From Spirochaetaceae bacterium (lineage in GTDB: Bacteria; Spirochaetota; Spirochaetia; Treponematales; Breznakiellaceae), in assembly GCA_031265025.1 (NCBI GenBank), contig JAISDF010000131.1, forward strand, positions 1-8,914: 8,914 bases of DNA. Reading direction: 5' to 3'. Positions 1-7,944 of the stretch are shown here, piece after piece. The notes beneath the pieces were generated by a model, which saw only the letters and a program-made list of their open reading frames with translations, had not been told where the DNA came from and did not search any database. Numbering within the stretch: position 1 is the first letter of the stretch; each line of letters starts with the position of its first letter. The translations under genes were made by a program, and so were the position numbers.

Positions 1-1476
1 TTTTTTGTAAATTCCCGCTATTCTTTTTCCCAAAGGCTCCCCGGAGCTTGCTTCAAGTTCTTTCCAGTTGATGATGAGCTCATGGGGGTTCTTCTGAAAA
101 TCTTCCAGGGCGCTTTTGAGGTGTTTTCCTACCACGATGAGGGCCTGGGCCGCCTTTGTTATCATTTGGCAGGCTTCTTCGTTTACCGCCTTGAGTATGA
201 TACGGACATACTTTGCCTGGCCTTTGTCCCGGTCAACTTTTACCATGGCCGCTTTGAGGCGCGAGCCGTTTTCACCGTCTTCGCCGAGCTTTTCGTCAAA
301 GGCGAGTATCTCCTCCGAAACGGTCATGAGGGAATGAAAGCCCTCGGACATCTGCTGGGAAAGCACCTGGGATACCCATTGGCCCCGTATCAGAAAGAGG
401 TCGCAGAGTTCCCGTATGTCCTTCTTGAAGTAATCCAGCAGAAAAGCCTTGAGGTAGTTCATCCCCTGAATCTGGGTAAAGCCCCCCATGTTCTTCTTGA
501 TGTAGATTTCGTTCTGCTTGTTGGTGTAGTACTTCATCCGTTCCACCTCGGCGGAACCAAAGACCGTCTGGGCAAGCTGGTTTATCTGGGCGTTGCGCTT
601 GCTGTTCTGTATGCCGTTAATCGCCCCTTCGGTATCGTTCTTCTTTTTCTGAATATAGGGGTCAACAATATTTTCGCCTGACACCTTAGGCGTGAACTGC
701 CAGAACGGGTCCTTGTCTATATGCCGGACCATGAGTTCAAAAATTTTTGAACGCTTTACATCCCTGAGATAGGCAAGGAGCTTGGCCCAGTGTGCATGGT
801 TGACCACGTCCATGCCGCCCTTGTATATCTTGAGCACCTCAAACGCGGGCTTCCAGTTCTGGTCGGGGTCCACCGCTTCGGCCGGTTCAAGAAAATCCTT
901 GATATCGTCGCTCACATATTCCGCCCTGATGGAATCAAAGCGGGGCTGATAGGTGAAATTCCTCTCTGAAATAGTGGCGTCAAATTTTTTAAGAAGAAAG
1001 AAAAAGTCAAAATTGGCAAATCCGGCAAAGGCAATGATGAGGTTATAGCATTCCTCAATGGCCTTGATGCGCTCGCTGTCAAAACCGGCGATGAACTGGT
1101 TGAGTTCCTCGCGGACCTGCTTTGCCAGAACATTGATCTGCGCGCTCTTGCCCCGTTCTTCTATGGCTTCCCTGCCTATCCTGGCCTGGAGGGCAAGGTG
1201 CTTTTTGTCCATGAAGAATTCAACGGTCATCTGTTTGAGCTGATCCGATTTGCCGGCGTTCTGGAGAAAGACCTGGGCCGGGGATATGATTTTATACATA
1301 TCGTAAAAAAACTTGGCAAAGGCCGGCGTAACTTCTTCACCCTTGGCATTGTAAAAGCGTCCGTATTTGTTTTTTGAAAGATACTTGACAAGCTGTTTGA
1401 CCAGTTTTTTCTTGTCCGACTCGGTATCTCCGGAATGCAAGAGAGAAAAAATTTTGTTGAAGAAAGAGCCGGCCAT
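1..1476 (-). CDS. DUF5312-like spirochaetal protein, C-terminus cut by window edge
   Basis: Reading the minus strand from the ATG at 1476 gives 492 codons without a stop as far as base 1, so the gene is real but its 3' end lies outside the window. The protein begins MAGSFFNKIFSLLHSGD. It has no signal peptide and no obvious membrane segment, so it is probably cytoplasmic. It is rich in Lys, Phe and charged helical stretches; a Phe-rich patch (FANFDFFFLLKKFD) lies near residues 153-166. From memory it resembles the spirochaetal DUF5312 family of unknown function, but this rests on overall sequence character and no catalytic motif was recognised. The start lies 3 bases after the stop of the upstream lipoprotein gene, with only a weak GGAA about 12 bases before it, which suggests translational coupling within one operon. 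The coding assignment is secure. The family name is moderately secure, and the function is unknown. Confidence 0.85.
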   Translation of the reverse strand, partial: MAGSFFNKIFSLLHSGDTESDKKKLVKQLVKYLSKNKYGRFYNAKGEEVTPAFAKFFYDMYKIISPAQVFLQNAGKSDQLKQMTVEFFMDKKHLALQARIGREAIEERGKSAQINVLAKQVREELNQFIAGFDSERIKAIEECYNLIIAFAGFANFDFFFLLKKFDATISERNFTYQPRFDSIRAEYVSDDIKDFLEPAEAVDPDQNWKPAFEVLKIYKGGMDVVNHAHWAKLLAYLRDVKRSKIFELMVRHIDKDPFWQFTPKVSGENIVDPYIQKKKNDTEGAINGIQNSKRNAQINQLAQTVFGSAEVERMKYYTNKQNEIYIKKNMGGFTQIQGMNYLKAFLLDYFKKDIRELCDLFLIRGQWVSQVLSQQMSEGFHSLMTVSEEILAFDEKLGEDGENGSRLKAAMVKVDRDKGQAKYVRIILKAVNEEACQMITKAAQALIVVGKHLKSALEDFQKNPHELIINWKELEASSGEPLGKRIAGIYKK

Positions 1477-1479
1477 GAT

Positions 1480-2067
1480 TTATTGTTTCCGGGACCCGGC
1501 GCGGGCTCCTTCCGAAAGGGCCAGGCTTATCCGGGCGGCGTTTCTCCGCGCTTCCTCGGCGCCGTTCACCGCGTCCTGGGCCCTGCCCTGGGCAAGGCTT
1601 ATTTCAGCCTGCTCCACCGACTTCCAGGCGTCTCCCGCGGCGCTGTTGAGATCGCCGAAATTGATATTCCTTACCCCGCTTTTCATGGCCGCGTCCAGGG
1701 CCTGTTCGGCCGCCTGTATTTCAGTTTTGGCGGCGACAATCAGATTGGAAGCGCTGTCGGCGGCCCTTGCGGAAGCCTCCTGCCCGTCCCTGACAGCCCT
1801 TTCCGCCGCGGCGACAGCTTCGGCGGCGGCGATTTTTGCCGCGTCATAACGCTTGGCGTTTGCCTCTTCGTCCATACGCTCAAGGGCGCTCCTTGCCCTC
1901 CTGACGCCGTCGGCGGCATAGGCAAGCGCGTTGGCGTTGTTCTCGGCCCTGGTAACCGCCTCCCTGGCCGCGTTCATCTCTTCCACCGGGGGCTTGGCGC
2001 AGCCTGACGCCAGGGCAAGAAACAGTACGGCGCAAACCATATACAATGAAATTTTCGAAAAATACAT
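1480..2067 (-). CDS. Alanine-rich DUF4398-like lipoprotein
   Basis: This 195-residue protein opens with a lipoprotein signal peptide: K5, a hydrophobic core at residues 8-20, and the lipobox L19-A-S-G-C23. Signal peptidase II would therefore leave a mature protein of about 173 residues anchored through lipidated Cys23. The mature part is highly alanine-rich (about 50 Ala) with charged residues between, and is predicted to be almost wholly helical or coiled. The stretch at about residues 32-96 (A-x-x-A spacing with YAADGV and KRYDAAKIAAAEA) resembles DUF4398, a domain of bacterial envelope lipoproteins of unknown function. The start is well supported by AGGAGG at 2072-2077, four bases before the ATG. 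It is the first gene of a minus-strand pair with the DUF5312-like gene 3 bases downstream, and is divergent from the CHASE2 gene. An envelope structural or adaptor role is an inference; which membrane holds it cannot be told from the sequence. Confidence 0.9.
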   Translation of the reverse strand: MYFSKISLYMVCAVLFLALASGCAKPPVEEMNAAREAVTRAENNANALAYAADGVRRARSALERMDEEANAKRYDAAKIAAAEAVAAAERAVRDGQEASARAADSASNLIVAAKTEIQAAEQALDAAMKSGVRNINFGDLNSAAGDAWKSVEQAEISLAQGRAQDAVNGAEEARRNAARISLALSEGARAGSRKQ

Positions 2068-2079
2068 ACAACCTCCTCA

Positions 2080-2165
2080 ATCCGGCCCGAAAGCATAAGG
2101 CTTTCCCCAGGTCCGGGTTTTTGTATCTAATATAGAAATATATCCTGAAATACGCCGAAAATAAA
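2080..2165. promoter_or_regulatory. AT-rich divergent promoter region
   Basis: This stretch separates the divergent lipoprotein and CHASE2 genes and must hold the start sites for both unless transcription enters from further away. The core at 2117-2163 is strikingly AT-rich against the GC-rich genes beside it, with several TATA-like hexamers (TATATT and TAGATA on the minus strand, AATATA on the plus strand). No hexamer pair at canonical spacing matches the sigma-70 consensus well, so exact promoters are not assigned. The unit GAAA(A)TA recurs at 2135, 2147 and 2157 on the plus strand. Confidence 0.4.
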
Positions 2166-2170
2166 GAGGT

Positions 2171-4516
2171 ATGCGGCGCGCTTCCATGAAAGGCATAACT
2201 ATAACGCGGAAAATTACCATTATAAGGATTATCACCGCCCTTTTGGGGGGAAGCGCGGCGGCTTTTCTGGGCGTCTTCCTCTGCCGGGGTCCCCGTCTGG
2301 GCGGCCTGTATGACCGCCTCATGGAACGCCGCCCGGCTCCGGCGGCCCTTCCTTCACTGGTACTTATCAGGACCTCGGAAAATTCCGGCCGTTCCCGTGA
2401 GGAGGGAGAGCTCCTGCCCCTTGATCCCCGGGAACTCGCCTCTGCCCTCCGCGTGCTCATGGAAATGAACGCCGCTTCCCTTGTTGTCCAGGCGCCGGTG
2501 CTGGGCATTTCAACGGGCAGCCCCGAAGACTCAAATGAAACCCTCAGGCGTTTTGAGGAAGAATTCAACCTTATTGATGAGAATGTGCGCGTTCTTTTTC
2601 AGGCTATACGAACCGGATCGGTGCGGCCCGGCGATACCGAGCGCTATGTGGGGGAACTTCTTGCCCTTATAGACCGGGGCAAGGAAAGGCTTGTTTCCGG
2701 CATGAACAGAAAGGTCCTGCCTGACACGGAAATCGTTGGGCTTGACCGGGTCTGGATAGCCGGCGCCGTATATCCGCGCCGGACAGAGGAACGCCGGGAT
2801 ACACCCTGGTATTCCCGGAGCGTACCGGACAGCGACGGCAGGCTCAGGCGTATCGCCCCGGCTCTTTATCTTGAAGAAGGGGAACGGGAACATATTGCCT
2901 ATGCCGCGCTCAAAAAGCATTTCAATCTCCATACTGTTTCCCGGAACGAACTGGGCCTGACGCTCAGAGGCGAAGAAGCGGGCGATATTTTTGTTCCCCT
3001 TGATTCGCGGGGCGCCCTGATCTTCGAAGCGCCGGAAAAGGGTTTTACTGTTCTTGATATCGGGGAGCTTCTTGAATATGAGGAACTTGACAGGGAACTC
3101 TACCGCCGCCTCCAGGACATGCGGAGGGCCGGTTATTTTGACAGCCTTGAGCCGGAACAGTATCCGGTTTTTCTTTATGAATTTGCCCAGGCCGCTGGGG
3201 AAGAATTTTTTACTCAGGGCGAAAGGGAAGGGGAGTGGCTTCGTCTGAGGGATCAGTATATGGAAAGCCTTGCCGGGCTTTTTTCCGGTCCTGTGGAAAG
3301 TTCCCTGGTAGCGGGCTATGAGGAGCTTATAGCCCAGAAAGAAATTGATGAACAGGGAAGGGAGAGCCTGCGATCTTTAAGGACCCTGCTCATCGCCTCT
3401 TTTGCCGAAACCCGTTCAGCCTATGAAACGCTCTCGGATTTAAGAAAAAAACTCTCCGACAGTCTCTCTTCCTCATTTTGCGTACTCGGCTCAGGCGGCG
3501 CTTTTTTTCAGGGCGGTATTGCCGGGACAGACGGCGGCAGGGCGAATCCCACAGACAGCGAGGCTTCCCTGATTCTCGTAAACAGCGTGCTTTCAGGGGC
3601 CGCCGTTACCCCGGCCGAGGACCTTGAGCTTTTTTTCTGGGCCTTCTCCTCACTGGTAATCGCCGCCTTCATACTGAGGAGGAAGGGCATAGTAACGGCT
3701 GTGGTTCTGGGCCTGTTCCTTGCCGTCTTTGCCTTTTCGGCCTTTTCCTCGGCGCTTATCTTCGGCGGCCGCTGGATAGATCCCCTTGTCCCCGGCGCGG
3801 CGGTCTTCGCGGCGTCACTTTTTTCGGCCCTTACCGCCCTTGTGATACGGAATCACGGCCGCCGCGTTATACGCAGGGCCTACGCTCCCTACGCGTCAAA
3901 GGCGGCGCTGCGTCAGGTGCTCAAGACCGGGCTGCCCGATCCGGGGGAAGTCCGCGCCGCCGGAGCGCTGGTCCTGGCCGTCCGCCACATCCTTACCCCT
4001 GAGGCAAAAGCGTCGCCCCTTGTGGCCGCGGAACGTCTCAGGGCGTACCGTGAGGAAGCCGGGGCGCTTCTTAAAAGGGCCGGGGCGGCGCTTGCCGGCT
4101 GCGACGGGGACCTTGTGCTTGCCGTCTTTGGTTCGCCCCTGGGCATGGGGAAACGAAAAAAAGGGGAAGCCCCTGATCCCCTGGACAGGGCCCTGCTTTC
4201 GGCGCTGGAGTTTTTGCGCGGTCCCGGGACGGACAGGGCCTGGCGTTTCGGCGTTGACATAGGTGAATGTGCCTTTAGTTATGCGGAAATAGCCGGCTAT
4301 TCGCTGCTCGGCCCTCCGGCGGTAAGCGCCCGGCTCCTTTCATCACTGGCGCGTCGTTACAATGCCCGCTGCCTGGCAAGCTGCCGCGTCAGGTCCCGTC
4401 TTGAGCGCGCCGCCTCCATGCTGAAAAGCGCGCCTGAACTCAAGCGCCTTGATGTCATGGTGGAACGGGAATCAGGACAGGAAGAAGAATTCTTTTCCCT
4501 CAGCTTCCCCGGTTGA
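2171..4516 (+). CDS. CHASE2 sensor membrane protein with degenerate class III cyclase domain
   Basis: This 781-residue protein has an N-terminal membrane segment (about 16-40), then an extracytoplasmic CHASE2-type sensor (about 45-480). The sensor contains the PVLGIS motif (about 108-113), a D-x-D-G turn near 220-223, and the closing strand FCVLG at 436-440 followed by the NSVLSG helix near 471. Three membrane segments follow at about 487-502, 505-533 and 536-559. The cytoplasmic tail (about 575-770) has the outline of a class III adenylate/guanylate cyclase: ALVLAVRH in place of the first strand, GDLVLAVFG at 646-654, GVDIGE near 694, and LGPPAVSARL at 713-722. The second metal Asp (D647) remains. 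The first metal Asp is V604, the base-selecting Asp is P715, and the transition-state Asn is missing, so catalysis is unlikely and a regulatory role is inferred. Two starts are possible, ATG 2171 (GAGG only one base before it) and ATG 2186 (GAGG 16 bases before it). An in-frame stop at 2162 rules out anything earlier. The 3' end overlaps the convergent peptidase gene by 17 bases. Confidence 0.85.
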   Translation: MRRASMKGITITRKITIIRIITALLGGSAAAFLGVFLCRGPRLGGLYDRLMERRPAPAALPSLVLIRTSENSGRSREEGELLPLDPRELASALRVLMEMNAASLVVQAPVLGISTGSPEDSNETLRRFEEEFNLIDENVRVLFQAIRTGSVRPGDTERYVGELLALIDRGKERLVSGMNRKVLPDTEIVGLDRVWIAGAVYPRRTEERRDTPWYSRSVPDSDGRLRRIAPALYLEEGEREHIAYAALKKHFNLHTVSRNELGLTLRGEEAGDIFVPLDSRGALIFEAPEKGFTVLDIGELLEYEELDRELYRRLQDMRRAGYFDSLEPEQYPVFLYEFAQAAGEEFFTQGEREGEWLRLRDQYMESLAGLFSGPVESSLVAGYEELIAQKEIDEQGRESLRSLRTLLIASFAETRSAYETLSDLRKKLSDSLSSSFCVLGSGGAFFQGGIAGTDGGRANPTDSEASLILVNSVLSGAAVTPAEDLELFFWAFSSLVIAAFILRRKGIVTAVVLGLFLAVFAFSAFSSALIFGGRWIDPLVPGAAVFAASLFSALTALVIRNHGRRVIRRAYAPYASKAALRQVLKTGLPDPGEVRAAGALVLAVRHILTPEAKASPLVAAERLRAYREEAGALLKRAGAALAGCDGDLVLAVFGSPLGMGKRKKGEAPDPLDRALLSALEFLRGPGTDRAWRFGVDIGECAFSYAEIAGYSLLGPPAVSARLLSSLARRYNARCLASCRVRSRLERAASMLKSAPELKRLDVMVERESGQEEEFFSLSFPG

Positions 4517-5645
4517 TGCGCTGTACCGGAGACGCCATGGCCCTGAGCCTGACCACCCTGCCTCCGCCCAGTTCGGGAAAGGCCCTGAAACGCTGTCCGT
4601 CGTCCGAGAAGGGCGCGGGTTTTTCTCCGGGAAAGGGCGGGTAGCGTTCCTGTGTCCAGACTATTCTCTCGTCGCCAAGACGCCATTCGGGATGGGCCGG
4701 ATCAAAACGTATATAGGATTCATGAACGCCCCGCTCGTTCAGGGGAGCCTCGTCGGTACACTGGAGGTAGCGTATGGTTCCGGTTTCGGCTTCAACGGAC
4801 TGGATGACAGCCGAGTGTACCATGGACCCGCCTTCGCCCCTGAAGAGCAGCACGTCAAGGGGCCTGAGGTTTCCCACCCTGTCGTCAACCGGAAGAATTT
4901 CAGAACTTCTGGAATTAAAAAAACTCGTACCCGCGTAACGGGCCGCGTCACCGGGTCCCGGCGCGCCCAGGGAACGGCGGAGGGCGCCTCCGAGATCGAG
5001 TCCGCCCCGGCGGGCCGTATAGCTGAGGATATGCCAGACAAAACCGGAACAGTCCATGCCGGCCCAGCCTATGCAGTACAGGTAGTTATACACATCGCTC
5101 TGGCTTATCTCGTCTCCCCCGCTGAGCACATAGGGCCTGTGGGGAAGTCCCCGGTAGGAACCGGCCTTCATCCTGGCTATGTCAAAGAGGTCCCGGGAGC
5201 TGGTCCAGGTTCTTGAGGGAATATCGAGAATCATGACCTTTTCCCTCCCGTCGCCGAGTTCTGACGCATAACGGGAGAAGTCTTCCCCCTCAAGGACAGC
5301 GCCGATGATATCCCATAGAAAAGAAGGATCAGCCTTGCCGCCGCCAATGAATTCCCACTCCGCGCCTGACAGCTCGCTCCGCTCGTAATTTTGGGCAAAG
5401 GGCATGCGGAGGGTCATCACCCGCCTGCCTATGATAAAGGTCTTAAAACATTCCCTGTACGCTTCTTCAATAACCGCCTCAACCCCGTTCCCCCAGACCC
5501 TGGCGGGATCGGAAAAACTTGCCAGGGGATCGGTGTCCCCGGCGGGGAGGGGAAGGGGCTGCGCAGGCAGCAGGAAAAGAGCGGCCGCGGCGCAGACAAG
5601 ACCGCGCAGCGTGCCCTGTCCGCCTGAAGAAAAACAGCTTTTCAT
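4500..5645 (-). CDS. Secreted NlpC/P60-like cysteine peptidase
   Basis: This 381-residue protein begins with a signal peptide: basic and polar residues, then a hydrophobic core at about 15-33 ending in a proline/alanine stretch that suits signal peptidase I. There is no lipobox. The C-terminal half carries NlpC/P60 hallmarks: GMDCSGF with the likely nucleophile Cys199, then LRPLDVLLF and SMVHSAVI with the likely catalytic His277, on a hydrophobic strand as usual for the fold. A third polar residue may lie near Q295-T297. Such enzymes usually cleave peptidoglycan stem peptides, so a wall-remodelling role in the periplasm is likely; amidase or other CHAP-like activity is possible. The roughly 160 residues between the signal and the catalytic Cys match no domain I recognise. 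Upstream in-frame codons offer no ATG, GTG or TTG before the MCP terminator, so 5645 is the best start although its ribosome site (AGGG, two bases away) is poor. The 3' end overlaps the CHASE2 gene by 17 bases, convergent. Confidence 0.82.
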   Translation of the reverse strand: MKSCFSSGGQGTLRGLVCAAAALFLLPAQPLPLPAGDTDPLASFSDPARVWGNGVEAVIEEAYRECFKTFIIGRRVMTLRMPFAQNYERSELSGAEWEFIGGGKADPSFLWDIIGAVLEGEDFSRYASELGDGREKVMILDIPSRTWTSSRDLFDIARMKAGSYRGLPHRPYVLSGGDEISQSDVYNYLYCIGWAGMDCSGFVWHILSYTARRGGLDLGGALRRSLGAPGPGDAARYAGTSFFNSRSSEILPVDDRVGNLRPLDVLLFRGEGGSMVHSAVIQSVEAETGTIRYLQCTDEAPLNERGVHESYIRFDPAHPEWRLGDERIVWTQERYPPFPGEKPAPFSDDGQRFRAFPELGGGRVVRLRAMASPVQRINRGS

Positions 5646-5690
5646 GACCCTGCCAGTATACCCAAAGGGCGGAAAAGGGAGAAGGCCGGA
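5646..5690 (-). promoter_or_regulatory. Possible promoter of the NlpC/P60 gene
   Basis: On the minus strand TATACT (5655-5660) is a good -10 hexamer, but only 9 bases separate it from the ATG. The region 17 bases upstream offers only a weak -35 (TTCTCC). Because the preceding chemoreceptor gene ends in an intrinsic terminator, this gene needs its own promoter, and this is the best candidate. If used, the transcript would be leaderless or nearly so. Confidence 0.4.
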
Positions 5691-5699
5691 AAAGGGAAC

Positions 5700-5726
5700 A
5701 AAAAACCCGGGAAGGCATTCCCGGGT
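5700..5726 (-). terminator. Intrinsic terminator after the chemoreceptor gene
   Basis: On the minus strand a perfect 9-bp stem ACCCGGGAA/TTCCCGGGT closes a 4-base TGCC loop and runs directly into a six-T tract. It sits about 31 bases beyond the stop codon of the chemotaxis gene and before the peptidase gene, which makes the two separate transcription units. This is a textbook rho-independent terminator. Confidence 0.93.
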
Positions 5727-5757
5727 ATGAATAGAGAATTTCGCCTGTTGTCTCAGG

Positions 5758-7944
5758 TCAAATTTTGAATTTGTTCACTTCGGTAATAAGCTGATCAATA
5801 TCGTTTTTGTTGTTTTCGCTGATCTCGTTTACCTGGATAACGGCGCTGTTTATCTGCTCCGCGCCTATGGCCATTTCGTTCATGCCGTTGGTAAGTTCCT
5901 GGGTTATGGCCGCCAGGGTCTGGCTTGCTACCATTACTTCCCCGCCGCCTGTCAGCATCTCCTGGGAACCGTTCTTGACCTGGCCGGTAATTTCGTTCAT
6001 CTGGCTTACCGCTTCAAGTATCTGCTTGCTTCCTGTGCCCTGTTCTTCCATGGCGTTCCTGATGTTTTCTTCCTGCTGGGAAACCACCTGTACCCCCGCG
6101 TCAATGGCTTCAAATTTATTCAGCACCGCGTCGGTGGAACTTGTGATTTTGTCGATGGAATCTTTTATCTTTTTGAGCACCACGCTTATGGTCTTTGACT
6201 GCTCGCCCGAAGACTCGGCGAGTTTGCGTATTTCATCGGCTACTACCGCGAAGCCCCTTCCGGCCTCTCCCGCGTGGGCGGCCTCAATGGCGGCGTTCAT
6301 GGAAAGGAGATTGGTCTGGCTCGCTATGTTTTCCATGACACCGTTGATCTCCAAAAGCCCCTCGGACTCACGGGCGATTTCCCGTATGTCGGCGGCGACT
6401 TCCTGAAGCCCTGAACGGCCTACTTCGGAAGCGTTGGACAGGTTCTTTACATTGCCGGCGTTGCCTATCAGGGTATGGGTAACCGACTGGATATTGGCGA
6501 GCATCTCTTCTATGGCAGACGAAGACTGGGAAACGCTTGTCGCCTGTTTGTCGATCTCGGCGTTTAATTCGTTGATGTTGTTGATGATTTTCTGCATGGC
6601 GGTTCCCGTCTCATCAACGCCGGTACTTTGTTTGGCCGCCTGGCTTTTCAGGTTTTTGATATTCGCGGTTATTTCATTAATCGCCGCCGCTGTTTCGGTC
6701 GTGTTGGCGGAAAGCGTAGACCCTATCTGGGACAGGGAAGCCGCCTTGCCTTTTATTGTAAGGATGAGACTGCGGATATTGTCTATGGTCATGTTGAAGG
6801 ACGTGGTCATGGTTCCTATCTCGTCCCTGCTTTTTATGTCCAGATGCTGGGTCAGGTCCCCTTCTCCCACACTCTTGAGCACCGTTACCATGCGGGTGAG
6901 AGGTTTGCTGATGGAACGGGCCATGAGGAAGGCCCCTATAATGATTAAAAGGATCATGATTCCGCTTATAATGGAACTGGCCAGAAGCATGTTGTAGATG
7001 GGGGCATTGACGATGCGGAAAGGGATGCCTATCAGCAGGGACCAGGGCGTTACTATTTCTCCCGTGGTAAAGGGAACGCAGAAGAACTGCATTTTCCCCA
7101 TTCCGGGAACGACATTGATAAAGGTATATTCTCTGCCCGACTCTATGGCCTTTATCAGTTCCGGCAAATAGGGCCCGGCGGTGTCTTGTTCGGTTTCCGC
7201 CATGGACTTCCCGATCCGCGAGGGATCATAATGACCGCTTATTATGCCTCCGTTGCTGAAGACCGCCGCGACGCTGCCCTTGTAGGGCTGTATCTTCTGT
7301 ACCAGGTCCTGGACAGTGGCTACATCAATGTCAATTATCACCGCGCCGATAAAGCGGCCCCTGTCTTTAACCGGGGCGGTTAAGCTGGTCAGCAGCCGGT
7401 CATGTCCGTCGATATTGTACCAGCGGGGATCTGTCAGGCTCTCGTTTCCCGTCCGCTTGGCGATGAGGTAATAATCCCCGTGATCGGGTGTTTCATAACC
7501 CTCCAGGGCTATCAGTGATATGCCTTTGGCGGTACGGTTCCAGTAGGAGATAAACCTGCCTGATTCGTCGGTCCCCGCCGTGTTGACGTAGAGCCTGTCC
7601 ATTCCGTCAAGGGCGTTGGGTTCCCAGCAGCTTGCGACCGCCGACGCCTCGGTATGTTTTTCCAGCATTGCCCGTAACAGAATATTGAAAAGCGGCCGGC
7701 GCTTGCCCGGGTCTATGTCCCTGTACTGTTCCATAACCAGGGCAAGACTCCGTGTCGTACTCATATACTCTTCAAACCAGGCGTCAACTTCACTGGCTCT
7801 TTCTTTTGCCAGATTGGTAATTGCCCTGGTAACAAGATCGGATATTTCTCTCTGGGAAATTCGCAGTATGGTTCCTACCAGAATACCGGTGCCGACAATA
7901 GTCAGGCTGATGATCATCAGCATTAGTTTTTTCCCGATTTTCAT
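5758..7944 (-). CDS. Methyl-accepting chemotaxis protein with dCache sensor
   Basis: This 728-residue transmembrane chemoreceptor has a first membrane segment at about 7-28, a periplasmic double-Cache sensor at about 33-315, a second membrane segment at about 318-342, a HAMP linker at about 343-395, and a long cytoplasmic coiled-coil signalling domain. The dCache call rests on YWNRTAKGI (about 133-141), DPRWYNIDGHDRLLTS (about 171-187) and the closing GRFIGAVIIDIDV strand. The highly conserved signalling tip (NAAIEAAHAGEAGRGFAVVA, about residues 545-566) is intact, so coupling to CheA and CheW is expected. The C-terminus is NKFKI, with no aromatic CheR-docking pentapeptide. The ligand cannot be told, since the canonical amino-acid-binding pattern was not recognised. 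The start is supported by AAGGAG at 7955-7960, ten bases before the ATG. It ends at a strong terminator and appears monocistronic. nagB lies upstream on the same strand across 184 bp. Confidence 0.96.
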   Translation of the reverse strand: MKIGKKLMLMIISLTIVGTGILVGTILRISQREISDLVTRAITNLAKERASEVDAWFEEYMSTTRSLALVMEQYRDIDPGKRRPLFNILLRAMLEKHTEASAVASCWEPNALDGMDRLYVNTAGTDESGRFISYWNRTAKGISLIALEGYETPDHGDYYLIAKRTGNESLTDPRWYNIDGHDRLLTSLTAPVKDRGRFIGAVIIDIDVATVQDLVQKIQPYKGSVAAVFSNGGIISGHYDPSRIGKSMAETEQDTAGPYLPELIKAIESGREYTFINVVPGMGKMQFFCVPFTTGEIVTPWSLLIGIPFRIVNAPIYNMLLASSIISGIMILLIIIGAFLMARSISKPLTRMVTVLKSVGEGDLTQHLDIKSRDEIGTMTTSFNMTIDNIRSLILTIKGKAASLSQIGSTLSANTTETAAAINEITANIKNLKSQAAKQSTGVDETGTAMQKIINNINELNAEIDKQATSVSQSSSAIEEMLANIQSVTHTLIGNAGNVKNLSNASEVGRSGLQEVAADIREIARESEGLLEINGVMENIASQTNLLSMNAAIEAAHAGEAGRGFAVVADEIRKLAESSGEQSKTISVVLKKIKDSIDKITSSTDAVLNKFEAIDAGVQVVSQQEENIRNAMEEQGTGSKQILEAVSQMNEITGQVKNGSQEMLTGGGEVMVASQTLAAITQELTNGMNEMAIGAEQINSAVIQVNEISENNKNDIDQLITEVNKFKI

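Noticed and set aside
82..681. Plus-strand open frame of 199 codons
   Set aside because: It is antisense to the DUF5312-like gene, whose continuous 492-codon frame has sensible composition. The plus-strand product resembles no family and has no ribosome site.
1367..2007. Two long plus-strand frames opposite the lipoprotein gene
   Set aside because: They arise from the alanine-rich GC-biased codons of the lipoprotein, which has a clear lipobox and Shine-Dalgarno sequence.
4449..5627. Plus-strand frames opposite the NlpC/P60 gene
   Set aside because: The minus-strand product has a signal peptide and catalytic Cys and His motifs; the plus-strand products have none.
5807..6997. Long plus-strand frames opposite the chemoreceptor
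   Set aside because: They are shadows of the conserved signalling domain, which matches the family along its whole length.
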